64,000 nucleotides of DNA from Thiohalocapsa sp. PB-PSB1 (GCA_016745215.1 CP050890.1:1798001-1862000); one strand, 5' to 3'. Positions 15,890 to 25,444 are shown, counted from the first letter of the stretch. Made by a program: numbers and translations. The notes: generated by a model not told the origin, from the letters alone.

Positions 15890-18052
15890 GTGGCCAAACG
15901 TCCTGCACAACTGCCAAATACGATCCAAACCCATGCGATCCAAACCGATCCGATGCCATTGGATCAAATGCCATTGGATCAAATACAGGTAGATCGCCTC
16001 AAACGGGTTGGTCCGCGCATGCTGGAAAGATTGCAACGGCTGCGTATCGAGACGGTCCAGGATCTGCTGTTCCACCTGCCCAGCCGTTATCAGGATCGTA
16101 CGCGACCGCGCCGTCTGGGCGAATTGCGCGTTGGCGACGAGGCGCTGGTGGATGGCGTGATCGCGGACGCACAAATTGCTTTCGGTCGACGTCGTTCGCT
16201 GAAGGTTTGGATTACCGACGATGCCGGCAATGGCTTGATGCTGCGTTTTTTCCATTTTTCCCCGGCGCAAGCCGAGGCAATGCGTCCAGGTCGCCCGCTC
16301 CGTTGTTACGGTGAGGTACGCCAGGGGCCACAGTCGCTGGAAATGGTGCATCCGGAAGTGCAGCAGCCGCAAGACCAAGATGCGGTTGCTGTAGGCGAAG
16401 CCTTGACGCCGATTTACCCGTCCACCGAGGGTATGCAGCAGATCTCCTGGCGCGCTCTGATCGACCAGGCGCTGGCGTTACTCAATGCTTCTGCCGGCGC
16501 TCTGCGTGACTGGGTGCCGGAAGAGATCGCGCGACCGCTGCGGCTGCCGAGCCTGGCCCACGCGCTGGCTTATCTGCATCGTCCGCCCGCGGATGCGCCG
16601 GTGCAGGCGCTGATCGAGCGTACCCATCCGGCATTTCAACGTTTGGCCTTTGACGAAATGCTGGCGCATCAATTGGCTTTGAGACGCATGCGCAACTTTC
16701 GTCGCAATGTGCCTGCGCCGGTGCTCGAAGGTGATGGCGCCTTACGCACACGCCTGCTGCAGAGTTTGCCATTTCGTCTCACCGATGCGCAGCAACGAGT
16801 CGGCGATGAGATTGCCGCCGATCTGGCCTCGCCATTGCCGATGATGCGTCTGCTGCAGGGCGATGTTGGTTCCGGCAAAACCGTGGTTGCCACACTCGCG
16901 GCTTTACAGGCGGTCGAGGCCGGGTATCAGGTCGCTCTGATGGCGCCGACCGAATTGCTGTCGGAACAGCATCTGTACAGCCTGCACGGCTGGCTTGACC
17001 CCCTTGGGCTTCAGGTTGGCTGGCTGTCGGGCCGCCACAAGGGTGCAGAGCGCGATGCCATGCTGCAACAGATTGCCAGCGGTGCGGCATCGGTGGTGGT
17101 TGGTACCCATGCTTTGTTCCAACACGAGGTGGTCTTCTCCCGGCTCGGCCTGACGATCATTGACGAGCAGCACCGCTTTGGAGTGCATCAACGCATGCGT
17201 TTGCGCGATAAGGGCGAGCGCGAGGGCACCACGCCACACCAGCTGATCATGACCGCGACGCCGATTCCACGATCGCTGGCGATGGCCGTCTATGCTGATC
17301 TGGATCTCTCCGTGATCGACCAACTGCCCGCTGGGCGCACACCGATTACCACCGTGGCCGTGCCGGATAGCCGCCGGGATGAAGTCATCGAGCGTGTGCG
17401 CCAAGCCTGTGCTGGCGGCCGGCAGGCATATTGGGTCTGCACCCTTGTGGAGGAGTCCGATGCGTTGCAGGCGCAGGCCGCGGAGGATACCGCGTTGGCC
17501 TTGACAGAAAGTCTGCCGGGGCTGCGTATCGGTCTGGTACACGGTCGTATCAAGGCAGCCGAGCGCGAACCGGTCATGGCTGCATTCAAGGCCGGCGAGC
17601 TGGATCTGCTGGTGGCGACCACGGTCATCGAGGTCGGCGTCGACGTACCGGATGCGAGCCTGATGATCATCGAAAACCCGGAGCGCCTGGGTCTGGCCCA
17701 GTTGCACCAGTTACGCGGACGCGTGGGGCGCGGTCCGGTGCAAAGCTTTTGCCTGCTGCTGTATCACCCCCCGCTCGGTGCCGCGGCTCGCGATCGGCTC
17801 GCGATCTTGCGCCGCGAGACCAGCGGTTTTGCCATCGCCGATGCCGACCTGAAATTGCGCGGCGCCGGCGAGGTGCTGGGCACGCGCCAGGCCGGCAACG
17901 CCCAGTTTCGGCTTGCCGACCCCTTGCGCGAGGAACACCTGGTCGCCGCCGCGCAGCGGGGTGCAGATCATATGCTCCAGCACTGGCCGGAGCATGTTGC
18001 TCCGATGATCCGCCGCTGGCTTGGCGATCGCGAGGAGTACGCGCGGGTGTGA
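15890..18052 (+). CDS. recG: ATP-dependent DNA helicase RecG
   Basis: RecG remodels stalled replication forks and Holliday junctions. The N-terminal wedge domain begins with RLKRVGPRMLERL, and the SF2 motor follows with Walker A GDVGSGKT, the RecG-type DEQH box and, in the C-terminal helicase domain, RGRVGRG. The length of 720 residues from GTG 15890 is slightly long for the family. The first 20 or so residues look unrelated and include a tandem 15-bp duplication (15953-15982, MPLDQ twice). ATG 15953 or 15968 would start nearer the normal N-terminus, but no better ribosome binding site decides it. Confidence 0.96.
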   Translation: MAKRPAQLPNTIQTHAIQTDPMPLDQMPLDQIQVDRLKRVGPRMLERLQRLRIETVQDLLFHLPSRYQDRTRPRRLGELRVGDEALVDGVIADAQIAFGRRRSLKVWITDDAGNGLMLRFFHFSPAQAEAMRPGRPLRCYGEVRQGPQSLEMVHPEVQQPQDQDAVAVGEALTPIYPSTEGMQQISWRALIDQALALLNASAGALRDWVPEEIARPLRLPSLAHALAYLHRPPADAPVQALIERTHPAFQRLAFDEMLAHQLALRRMRNFRRNVPAPVLEGDGALRTRLLQSLPFRLTDAQQRVGDEIAADLASPLPMMRLLQGDVGSGKTVVATLAALQAVEAGYQVALMAPTELLSEQHLYSLHGWLDPLGLQVGWLSGRHKGAERDAMLQQIASGAASVVVGTHALFQHEVVFSRLGLTIIDEQHRFGVHQRMRLRDKGEREGTTPHQLIMTATPIPRSLAMAVYADLDLSVIDQLPAGRTPITTVAVPDSRRDEVIERVRQACAGGRQAYWVCTLVEESDALQAQAAEDTALALTESLPGLRIGLVHGRIKAAEREPVMAAFKAGELDLLVATTVIEVGVDVPDASLMIIENPERLGLAQLHQLRGRVGRGPVQSFCLLLYHPPLGAAARDRLAILRRETSGFAIADADLKLRGAGEVLGTRQAGNAQFRLADPLREEHLVAAAQRGADHMLQHWPEHVAPMIRRWLGDREEYARV

Positions 18053-18065
18053 GCGGGCCTTATGC

Positions 18066-18317
18066 TAGGCTGTTGAAATGTCCTGAGTTTTGATGCCAAA
18101 CCGATTCCGGGTCTTGGATTGCTGCATCGAACGCACTGGGGAAGCCTCATCGGTGTCGGGGTCGCTATCGGAATCGAAATCGAATCCGCTCATCGAGCAA
18201 AGCAGCCAACTCGATACCAATCCCGAATTCCGACCTTGACACCGATCCCGACACCGACTAAGCACCCATCAACCGGGAAGCGCTTGTTTTAGTGAGACGG
18301 CAGATTTCGACAGCCTA
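18066..18317. mobile_element. MITE-A copy 1, 252 bp with 9-bp target duplication
   Basis: The ends are inverted repeats (TAGGCTGTtGAAAT on the left, with the complement ATTTCGACAGCCTA on the right), and a perfect 9-bp duplication GCCTTATGC flanks them at 18057-18065 and 18318-18326. A second 252-bp copy at 33896-34147 differs at about 9 positions. No open frame of useful size is inside, so it must depend on a transposase elsewhere. An internal tract of GGAATC/CCCGAC hexamers resembles that beside the S23 relics. The rest of the gap to ubiA (18327-18555) shows nothing I can identify. Confidence 0.88.
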
Positions 18318-18555
18318 GCCTTATGCTGGGAATCGAGATTCGCCTGGCGCGGCCCAACATGAATAAAATGTGCGGTTGCGCGGCTCGAGCACCGCGCAGT
18401 TCCTCGCTACCAGGCCGGTGACAACCAACGCATCGTGCAGGCCTTGTGGCGGTCTTGTGATGCTATGTCATAATGAGCAGCTTGCGATGATCGTTGTTGT
18501 TGGTGATCTGCCCTCAGCCATTCGTCTTGTCATTCAGTAGTCGACTCCAACCCGT

Positions 18556-19470
18556 ATGCCGCTTCCGGACATCAAGATCGTAACCACCAGGACGCCTACC
18601 TGGCGTGATCGCCTCAACGCCTACTACAAACTTGTGCGTCTGCATAAGCCCATTGGCATCTTCTTACTGCTGTGGCCGGCTTTATGGGCATTGTGGCTGG
18701 CAGGGGAGGGTAACCCGCCATGGCAGGTGGCTGTTATTTTCATCGCTGGCGTGGTCCTGATGCGCTCGGCGGGGTGTGCGATCAATGACTTCGCCGACCG
18801 CGATTTCGATGGCAAGGTTGCCCGCACCAACACTCGGCCTTTAGCGCAGGGTCTAATTACGCCGATCGAAGCGCTGGCCGTATTTATAGCGTTGAGCCTG
18901 GTCGCATTCGGCCTGGTCTTGATGTTAAATCGACAGACTGTGGCCATGTCCGTCGTGGCGGTGGTGCTGGCCATGATATATCCGTTCATGAAGCGCTATA
19001 CCCATGTGCCGCAAGTCTTCCTCGGCGCTGCCTTCGGTTGGGCCGTACCCATGGCGTTTACTGCCATACAGGGCAGTATTCCTGGCTGGGTTTGGGTGCT
19101 GTTTGCGGCCGCCGTGGTCTGGGCGTTGGTCTACGATACCGAATATGCGATGGTCGACCGCGAAGACGATCTCAAGATCGGCATCAAGTCGACGGCTATC
19201 CTATTTGGGCGCCACGACCGCTTGATTATCGCCTTGCTGCAGCTGTTGATGCTGGCATTGCTGATGATCGTCGGCGCTGCGGCCGAGCGTGGCTGGGCCT
19301 ATTTTGCCGGGCTTGGTGTTGCTGGCTTACTGGCGCTTTACCAACAGTATCTGCTGCGCGAGCGTGAGCCTGCAGCTTGTTTCCAAGCGTTTCTAAATAA
19401 CAGCTACTTTGGTATGGCGATTTTTCTCGGCCTGGTGGTCGACTATCAACTCCAGCCAGCAGTCGGCTGA
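18556..19470 (+). CDS. ubiA: 4-hydroxybenzoate octaprenyltransferase
   Basis: A membrane prenyltransferase that attaches the polyprenyl chain to 4-hydroxybenzoate in ubiquinone synthesis. The 304-residue protein shows about eight or nine membrane segments and both aspartate-rich motifs: NDFADRDFD after the second helix and DTEYAMVDREDD in the C-terminal half, which bind Mg-diphosphate. The early RLHKPIG segment is also diagnostic. No ubiC is seen upstream. ATG 18556 has no obvious ribosome binding site, but the start gives the normal N-terminus. Confidence 0.96.
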   Translation: MPLPDIKIVTTRTPTWRDRLNAYYKLVRLHKPIGIFLLLWPALWALWLAGEGNPPWQVAVIFIAGVVLMRSAGCAINDFADRDFDGKVARTNTRPLAQGLITPIEALAVFIALSLVAFGLVLMLNRQTVAMSVVAVVLAMIYPFMKRYTHVPQVFLGAAFGWAVPMAFTAIQGSIPGWVWVLFAAAVVWALVYDTEYAMVDREDDLKIGIKSTAILFGRHDRLIIALLQLLMLALLMIVGAAAERGWAYFAGLGVAGLLALYQQYLLREREPAACFQAFLNNSYFGMAIFLGLVVDYQLQPAVG

Positions 19471-19586
19471 ATGCGGCCTGAAATGGCAGCGGCCAGCGAT
19501 GCCTGGTCTGCCATCCAGGTTGCAGCCATCCATGACATTGTCCAGCGTTTTGTACACACAACCTTATCAAGATAGGAGATGCATCC

Positions 19587-20330
19587 ATGTTCGCTCGCAG
19601 CGTTCGTTTATTTGTGCTTCCGATGGCCGCCAAGCCGGCCCTCATCGCGGCATTGGGTATTCTGGCCATTGCCCTGGCCATTGCCCTGACCGGTGCCGTT
19701 TCGGCACCGGCGAGAGCGGAGGCGGCGCAGGAGATTGACGAGGGCATCGACTACCTTGTTATCGAAAATCCCATGCGCGCCGAGCAGGGCGATGACGTGG
19801 AAGTGCTGGAGTTGTTCTGGTACGGCTGTCCGCATTGCTATCATTTAGAGCCACACATTGAGCGCTGGCTTGCCGGCAAACCCGAGGGCGTCAGTTTCCG
19901 TCGCCTGCCCGCAGCCTCCTCGCCGCGTTGGGTATCCCATGCCAAGGCGTACTATGCCGCGCAGATACTCGGCGAACTGGACAAACTGCATGAACCTTTG
20001 TTCAAGGCACTGCATGACCAGCGGCGCAAAATCTTCAGCGACGAGCAGATCATCGCCTTTGCGGCAGAGCAGGGCATTGACGAGGATGCATTTCGCAAAG
20101 CCTACAACTCGTTTCCGGTGGATATGCAGGTACGGAAATCCGCCGAACTGGTTCGCAACTACCATATCGATGGTGTGCCGGCAATCGTGGTCAACGGTAA
20201 ATACATCACCAGCGCAACGCAGACCGGAAGTACTGAGAATATGTTCAAGGTCGTCAGTTATCTGGTTGCCGAGGAAATTGGCGCCAAGGCTGCGGCGGGT
20301 GCAGAAGCATCCGAAGCTCCTGCGGACTGA
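19587..20330 (+). CDS. dsbA: thiol:disulfide interchange protein DsbA
   Basis: A periplasmic oxidase that introduces disulfides into exported proteins. An unusually long N-terminal signal (residues 1 to about 45, hydrophobic AALGILAIALAIALTG, ending near ARAEA) is followed by the thioredoxin-fold domain with active site C81-P-H-C84 in ELFWYGCPHCYH. The cis-proline loop GVPAIVVNGKY comes after the helical insert. The C-terminal tail is alanine and glutamate rich. A ribosome binding site (AGGAG) precedes ATG 19587. The next gene is on the opposite strand. Confidence 0.95.
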   Translation: MFARSVRLFVLPMAAKPALIAALGILAIALAIALTGAVSAPARAEAAQEIDEGIDYLVIENPMRAEQGDDVEVLELFWYGCPHCYHLEPHIERWLAGKPEGVSFRRLPAASSPRWVSHAKAYYAAQILGELDKLHEPLFKALHDQRRKIFSDEQIIAFAAEQGIDEDAFRKAYNSFPVDMQVRKSAELVRNYHIDGVPAIVVNGKYITSATQTGSTENMFKVVSYLVAEEIGAKAAAGAEASEAPAD

Positions 20331-20414
20331 TCGGTAGGATCTGAAATAACCTCCAAGACCCAGGTAGAGCATTCAGTGGAGCCATCAACAGGACGGGATT
20401 GGCTGCTTGTCCTG

Positions 20415-20951
20415 TCAATCGGGTATCGCCGTCACAGCCTGGTCCGCCATCGGCTTGGCTTCGGGATTCGGAAAACGGAGCACCACCCAATCCGGCAATT
20501 TGGCCTGATTGGCGTGGTACAGGGCGTCTGACTCGATAATGATCAGTACCAATACCGTTCCCATGACCGGCAAGAGACCGCCGCCAATCACCAACGCAAT
20601 TGCTGCCTCCTTTATCATTCCGCCATAGACATGACTGGCCCAACCCAGCCCGCTCATGGTCAACAACAGCAGTAACATGACCAGGAAGATCCGGCTGCGC
20701 CGTGCACAGATCTGCCAATGACACATCACATACCAAGCATCGCGCCCAAGCGCTTGGCGCGCTCGCCACAGAGTGTAGCCAATCAGTACAAAAGATATGG
20801 CTGGGATCACGGCCATGACCCATGGAAAGCTGCCGGCAATACCACCAGCGGCGACCGCCATCAAAATGTGGTTGCCGATTAAATTCGTCAAAAAGATCTC
20901 ATGTGGAACATTCGCCTGTTTGATCTCCTGTTGGCTGACCTCGAAACGCAT
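20415..20951 (-). CDS. integral membrane protein of unknown function
   Basis: A 178-residue protein with four predicted membrane segments (about residues 25-40, 44-62, 86-105 and 115-140), a cytoplasmic-type arginine-rich loop (ICARRSRIF) between the second and third, and a short soluble tail. I do not recognise the family. GGAG lies 9 nt upstream of ATG 20951. It faces dsbA tail to tail, and its 5' side borders the transposase region. Confidence 0.65.
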   Translation of the reverse strand: MRFEVSQQEIKQANVPHEIFLTNLIGNHILMAVAAGGIAGSFPWVMAVIPAISFVLIGYTLWRARQALGRDAWYVMCHWQICARRSRIFLVMLLLLLTMSGLGWASHVYGGMIKEAAIALVIGGGLLPVMGTVLVLIIIESDALYHANQAKLPDWVVLRFPNPEAKPMADQAVTAIPD

Positions 20952-21215
20952 GGGGCAGGGCTCCGTGTGAGTGGAATGAAGATCTAATAGAATAAAAAAA
21001 CCGATGCTGTCATTCGATCAGCAGATTGTCCAGTCAAATAGGGTCTTTGCAGCAATTCCCGCTGTGTACGAGCGGGATCGCCCGAGCGCGGCGCGAGCGC
21101 GTGTGGAAACCGCACAGGCGAACACAGGCTTCGCCACGAGACGACGCTGTTGTTCTGGCTGGCTGTTTGGTTACCCTCAAGACGTTCTTCAAGCACATTC
21201 GTCCACGGCCGTCGA

Positions 21216-22520
21216 CTAGGAGGTGTCAGGCGGCAAGGGCAGCAGTGGCGGCTGGATAATGGAGCGATAGAGCGTGTCCCAATCGGGAATCAGGCAGAGA
21301 TCGAAGCGCGCACGCAGTTTGCGCCACAAGCGCGTCTTGCTCTGCGCCGCCGTTAAGGCGGCCTGGAACAGCCGGCAGCCGCGCTGTTGGATCTGATCGA
21401 TCAGAAACGCCAGCATCATCAGATGCATGAGCACGGTGCTGAGGTTGTTGTTGCCGTGACCGAAGTTGTGCTCGAAGTGATAGCCTTGGTTCTTGAGGGT
21501 GTTGAAGGTTTCGTTTTCGACTTTCCAGCATGCGCGGGCTCCTCGCATCAGCGTCATGAGGTTGCTGTCATCAATGGTGAAATCGGTGACCCAGGAGAAG
21601 TGGGTGACCTTGCCGTCCGGGGTGTGTTCCCAGTACTCGAGGAAATTGACCTCGAGGTCGAAGTTGGACTCGTTCAGCGGTGCGCCGTTGAGATAGCGGA
21701 AACGGTGACGTACCCCCTTGGCGTCGGTGAACTCGACCTCGCGCGTCTCGGGCGTGGCCGCCACCCAAGCGAACAAGTGGGTGTGATCGCTCGGCTTGGC
21801 GCCGAGGATGAAGCGCAGATTCAGTTCCTGCAACTGGCGGATGTGCGGGGCATTGGAGGCGAGGGCGTCTTCGACGACGATCAGCTTCAGATGCGGATGC
21901 GCGCGGCGCAGATCCGCCAGCAGGCGCTTGGCGGCGTTGCGCTCGCAGTCATTCTTGCGCGCGCCGTCTTGCTCGAGGATCGGCTCGGGCGCCAGCGGGA
22001 ACACCTCGCTGTGATCGAGGTGTACCAGCACCGCCCCGAGCATCTGGTGATAGTAGGTCGTGGTGCCGTTGCGGTGGTGCTTCTCCCCGCACTGCGGGCA
22101 ATGCACCTTGGTCGAGGAGAAATACCCGGTGCCGTCGAGTGAGAGCAGGTAATGGCCATCAAGGTATTCAAACCCCTCCAGCCCCTTGCCGCGCTGCAGG
22201 TCTGCAAACAGCGCCTTGTACAGCGGGAGCAACTGGCTCGGATCGAATGCATCGAGACGTTCGCGAAAGCGGGTGTCGCTTGGTGCCCGTTCGATCCCGT
22301 AGAGCGCGTGCAGATTCGCCCGCGTGGTCTCTTCCCGACTGTCGTGCTCGAATTGCAGCAGCGAAGGATACTTCAGCCCGAACAACGCCAGTCCCGACAT
22401 CAGATAATCGACCAGCGTAATCTTGCCATCGCACGGGTCGGGAATCTTCGCAAAAAACCGCCGCGCCTTGTTCAGCAGCCCGGCGGCGCTGAGTTGTTTG
22501 CGTGAAATCGGAGCACTCAT
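21216..22520 (-). CDS. DDE transposase, IS4-like
   Basis: A 434-residue transposase with an RNase-H-type catalytic triad. The first Asp is in LSLDGTGYF, the second in VVEDALASN, and the C-terminal signature CWKVENETFNTLKNQGY carries the E-x6-K spacing of IS4-type enzymes. A CPQC/CGEKHH cysteine-histidine patch follows the first Asp. GAGG lies 9 nt upstream of ATG 22520. The frame is intact. I could not find convincing terminal inverted repeats or a target duplication on either side, so the ends of the IS and its exact family stay open. Confidence 0.85.
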   Translation of the reverse strand: MSAPISRKQLSAAGLLNKARRFFAKIPDPCDGKITLVDYLMSGLALFGLKYPSLLQFEHDSREETTRANLHALYGIERAPSDTRFRERLDAFDPSQLLPLYKALFADLQRGKGLEGFEYLDGHYLLSLDGTGYFSSTKVHCPQCGEKHHRNGTTTYYHQMLGAVLVHLDHSEVFPLAPEPILEQDGARKNDCERNAAKRLLADLRRAHPHLKLIVVEDALASNAPHIRQLQELNLRFILGAKPSDHTHLFAWVAATPETREVEFTDAKGVRHRFRYLNGAPLNESNFDLEVNFLEYWEHTPDGKVTHFSWVTDFTIDDSNLMTLMRGARACWKVENETFNTLKNQGYHFEHNFGHGNNNLSTVLMHLMMLAFLIDQIQQRGCRLFQAALTAAQSKTRLWRKLRARFDLCLIPDWDTLYRSIIQPPLLPLPPDTS

Positions 22521-22675
22521 CAGTATCTGCCTCGCAACTTCAAGTCTGCGCGACAGTATACCGATTCAGAGACGAAAGTTTACGAAGAACTATTTTCGAA
22601 GACTCGCCAACACGCGGTTTTTAAAGCAGAATTATTTTCGGCGGGAATTGCTGGGGTCTTTGGCAGGATCGCTTT

Positions 22676-23085
22676 GGGTGCTGCCTAAAAGAAAGTTGGG
22701 ATTCACCGCAGAGACGCAGCGTGCGCAAAGGGACCAAGGCGCCTCGTCCGCAAGCGGACCTTGACCAGCCGTGGCAGCCGGTCGGCGTAGGAGCCCGCTT
22801 AGGGCGACCCGGTAAACGATGCCAGCGGGTCGCAAGCGAGCGCCGCGCCTTTCCCGGGAGAAAGGCTGTAGGCCACTGTTTTCTCGACAAACTAACTGAA
22901 GATACCCCAGGCTGCAACCCGCCCAGCGCGACTTGATCGGGATCGAGATCGGGATCGGGATCGGGATTGAAAAGACATGACATCAGGGCGTGAGAAACCT
23001 GATGTTTGCTGGGCGCTGCCTTCGAAGAATAGGAATCAAGCCTTATTCTGGTTGAATCGCTGAGCATTCTACGCAGGCAGCACCC
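22676..23085. mobile_element. MITE-B copy 1, 410 bp with 8-bp target duplication
   Basis: The ends are perfect 11-bp inverted repeats, GGGTGCTGCCT at 22676-22686 and AGGCAGCACCC at 23075-23085. They are flanked by ATCGCTTT (22668-22675) and ACCGCTTT (23086-23093), an 8-bp duplication with one mismatch. Related copies are at 60643-61014 and 63549-63812. It contains a GATCGG hexamer tract near 22937-22968 and an internal second end-like sequence near 23013, so it may be composite. It has no coding capacity. The flanks 22521-22675 and 23094-23151 show no gene. Confidence 0.82.
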
Positions 23086-23151
23086 ACCGCTTTCCGGCTT
23101 CAGATCGTGGCACATTCATTGTGATTAAGAAGGATATTAGCTCGGGATATA

Positions 23152-23177
23152 ATGCTATGTTATATTATTTCGTTACC
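23152..23177 (+). promoter_or_regulatory. putative Zur box upstream of znuA
   Basis: An AT-rich site beginning ATGCTATGTTATATTA lies about 75 bp upstream of the znuA start. It resembles the left half of the gammaproteobacterial Zur operator (ATGTTATA); the right half is degenerate. The same first 13 bases recur at 24369 before the znuA relic. A zur gene in the same cluster makes a zinc operator plausible. Confidence 0.45.
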
Positions 23178-23250
23178 CGCGCCTCCGAGCAGAGTGCAGG
23201 CCAAACTATGCTGGCAAACGCCGATATTCTGAAAACCAGGGGGAATTTCT

Positions 23251-24201
23251 GTGCAAAAACTGTTGTTACTGTTGTTGCTCATGCCGATCTTGGCCTTCGG
23301 CGAGCCATTGCGCATATTCGCCAGCGTGATTCCGATCCAGACGTTTGTCGAAAAGATCGGTGGGGAACATGTGGATGCGCGAGCGATGGTACGCCCGGGC
23401 TTTAATCCGCATACCTACGATCCAACGCCGCGGCAGATCGCAGCGTTGGCAAGTGCCGCACTTTACGTGCGCACCGGCGTGCCGTTCGAGCAGGCCTGGA
23501 TGGAGCGGATCCGCTCGGCCAATCCAAATATGCAGGTGATCGATGCGCGTGAAGGCATCGTATTGCGCAAGATGGAGGCGCACACGCACGATGAGCACAG
23601 GCAAGAGCACAGGGGCAAACAATATTTGGGTAAACAGTATAATAGTGGGTCCGAAGGTGATCTCCAGCAAGATAATACTAACGCAGATGCGCTCATACAC
23701 GAGCCAGAACAGGATCAGGATCCGCACATCTGGACCAGCCCGCCTTTGGTCGCGCACATGGTCGGCGTCATTCGCGACAAGCTGATGGAGCTGGCGCCGG
23801 CCCATGCAACGGTGTTCGCGCGCAACCATGATGCCTTCGTGGCCGAGCTGACAGCCCTTGATCGCGAATTGCACGAGTTGCTGGATCCATTGCCGAATCG
23901 CAAGTTCATGGTATTTCATCCTGCTTGGGGCTACTTCGCCGATGCTTATGGGCTGACCCAGGTGCCGATCGAGCGTGAGGGCAAGCAACCTGGGGCACGC
24001 TCGCTGGCTGCACTGATTGAACAGGCAAAAGAGGACGCTATCAAGGTGGTCTTCGTGCAGCCACAGTTCGATCAACGCCAGGCTCGCCAGGTGGCGCAAG
24101 CGATCGGTGGCGCCGTGATCGCCGTCGACCCTCTTGCCGTAGACTATATTGATAACTTGCGCCGGGTCGGTCGCGAGTTCTCCCTGGCGCTCGAGCCTTG
24201 A
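23251..24201 (+). CDS. znuA: zinc ABC transporter substrate-binding protein
   Basis: A periplasmic zinc-capture protein of the cluster A-I family. Signal peptide residues 1-17 are followed by FASVIPIQTFVEKIGG. Zinc-ligand positions are visible in GFNPHTYDP, DPHIWTSP and VFHPAWGYF, with an acidic residue near AVDPLA. A histidine- and acid-rich loop (about residues 107-150, with HTHDEHRQEH) is typical of ZnuA. The start is GTG 23251 with GGGGGA 8 nt upstream. A Zur-like box precedes it. The gene is separated from znuC by a second box and a znuA remnant. Confidence 0.93.
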   Translation: MQKLLLLLLLMPILAFGEPLRIFASVIPIQTFVEKIGGEHVDARAMVRPGFNPHTYDPTPRQIAALASAALYVRTGVPFEQAWMERIRSANPNMQVIDAREGIVLRKMEAHTHDEHRQEHRGKQYLGKQYNSGSEGDLQQDNTNADALIHEPEQDQDPHIWTSPPLVAHMVGVIRDKLMELAPAHATVFARNHDAFVAELTALDRELHELLDPLPNRKFMVFHPAWGYFADAYGLTQVPIEREGKQPGARSLAALIEQAKEDAIKVVFVQPQFDQRQARQVAQAIGGAVIAVDPLAVDYIDNLRRVGREFSLALEP

Positions 24202-24368
24202 ACAAGGCCATGGGTATTGCCATCAATAGCATCGCCACAACAGTGATCACGAACCTGTGCAGTGCTGCGTCCCGTTCGGCGCGCGGCGCAGTTCGGCGGC
24301 TTCGCTGTCAGGCTACCGATTCGCCATAGGTCAGCCGTCGGCCTTTGCAAGTAGCGTTCGGGAAACCC

Positions 24369-24392
24369 ATGCTATGTTATAGTGTTACACTT
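24369..24392 (+). promoter_or_regulatory. second putative Zur box
   Basis: The site begins ATGCTATGTTATAGTG and continues into TTACACTT. It shares its first 13 bases with the box before znuA, and its right part resembles the ACACTT end of the enterobacterial znu operator. It lies about 125 bp upstream of the znuA relic and 290 bp upstream of znuC, so it could control znuC, znuB and zur independently of znuA. Confidence 0.45.
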
Positions 24393-24493
24393 GCGGCAAA
24401 CCCACCAACGAGTGACAGGCTGATACGCTTCAGCCAGCCCCGCATCCAGCCCCAGAGCCAGATCAGGTGACACCCAAGCCAAGAGGATTCCCC

Positions 24494-24661
24494 GTGCGAA
24501 TCAAGATCAACGTGGCCTTCGTGCAGCAGCCACAGTTCGACAAACGCCAGATGACACAGGCGCTCGGCGGTGCCCTAATCGCGTTCCACCCACTGGCCGC
24601 GGACCTTGTCGATCACCTGCACCGCGTCGAGCGCGAATTTGCACAGGCACTGTCGTTTTGA
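24494..24661 (+). pseudogene. C-terminal remnant of a second znuA
   Basis: This 55-codon frame from GTG 24494 matches the last 45 or so residues of the intact ZnuA next door: VAFVQQPQFDKRQ here against VVFVQPQFDQRQ there, and LVDHLHRVEREFAQAL against YIDNLRRVGREFSLAL. The signal and both zinc-binding lobes are gone. Its TGA overlaps the TTG start of znuC (TTGA). If transcribed from the upstream Zur-like site, the remnant could still serve as a translational lead-in for znuC. Confidence 0.8.
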
Positions 24662-25407
24662 ACCCGGTTATCGATATCCGCGCGCTGAACTTCTCCTACG
24701 ACAGCCTGCCAACGCTGTCCGGCATTGATCTGCAGGTCAACAAAGGCGAGTTTCTCGGCATCGTCGGTCCGAATGCCGGCGGCAAGAGCACATTGCTAAA
24801 ACTGATTCTCGGCCTGCTGCAACCGCAGTCCGGCCATGTTCGCGTACTCGGCTGCTCACCGCGCGCGGCGTGCAGATTGCTGGGCTATGTACCGCAGCAC
24901 CCGAGTTTCCCGCGCGATTTTCCGATCACAGTCGAACAGGTCGTACTGCTGGGCCGGCTTGGGGTGGCTCGGAACAGCACCTTAAAGCACCTGCTGTTCC
25001 CAGAGCGGGTGTCCGCTGCCGATCGAGAGGTGGTGCACGACGCGTTGGCCGAGGTCGAGGCGGGTGAAGTCGCGAAGCGGCAGGTCGGCAGTTTATCTGG
25101 CGGTCAACTACAACGCGTGCTGCTGGCGCGGGCACTGGTCGGTGAGCCACAGATTCTGATCCTCGATGAGCCGACGGCAAACATCGACCAGCGCCTCGAG
25201 GGCGAGATCTTCGATCTGCTGGAAGCGCTCAACGCACGCTTGACCATCCTGGTCGTCTCCCATGACATTGCTTTCATCTCCCGCTACGTACGCCGGGTGG
25301 CCTGCGTCAACCGGACGCTGGTCTGTCATCATACCGACGCGATCGACGGTGTGGTGATTCGCGAACTCTACGGGGAGCGGATGCGCATGATCGCACACGC
25401 CCACTGA
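24658..25407 (+). CDS. znuC: zinc ABC transporter ATP-binding protein
   Basis: The cytoplasmic ATPase of the ZnuABC importer, 249 residues. Walker A GPNAGGKST is near residue 38, with the Q-loop YVPQHPSFP, signature LSGGQLQRV, Walker B ILILDEPT and switch VSHD in order. The TTG start overlaps the stop of the znuA remnant. No better start is seen close by, and the N-terminus PVIDIRALNFSYD has the normal position. A 37-bp gap leads to znuB. Confidence 0.95.
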   Translation: MNPVIDIRALNFSYDSLPTLSGIDLQVNKGEFLGIVGPNAGGKSTLLKLILGLLQPQSGHVRVLGCSPRAACRLLGYVPQHPSFPRDFPITVEQVVLLGRLGVARNSTLKHLLFPERVSAADREVVHDALAEVEAGEVAKRQVGSLSGGQLQRVLLARALVGEPQILILDEPTANIDQRLEGEIFDLLEALNARLTILVVSHDIAFISRYVRRVACVNRTLVCHHTDAIDGVVIRELYGERMRMIAHAH

Positions 25408-25444
25408 TCTCACTCATTGCCTTCGTATCGACTGTCCCGCGTTG

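Noticed and set aside
18461..18485. An ATGCTATGTCATAATG sequence before ubiA resembling the zinc boxes
   Set aside because: Only the first part matches, ubiA has no link to zinc, and the similarity is too short to call an operator.
20952..22620. Terminal inverted repeats for the IS4-like transposase
   Set aside because: No matching pair with a flanking duplication was found by eye, so only the transposase gene is annotated.
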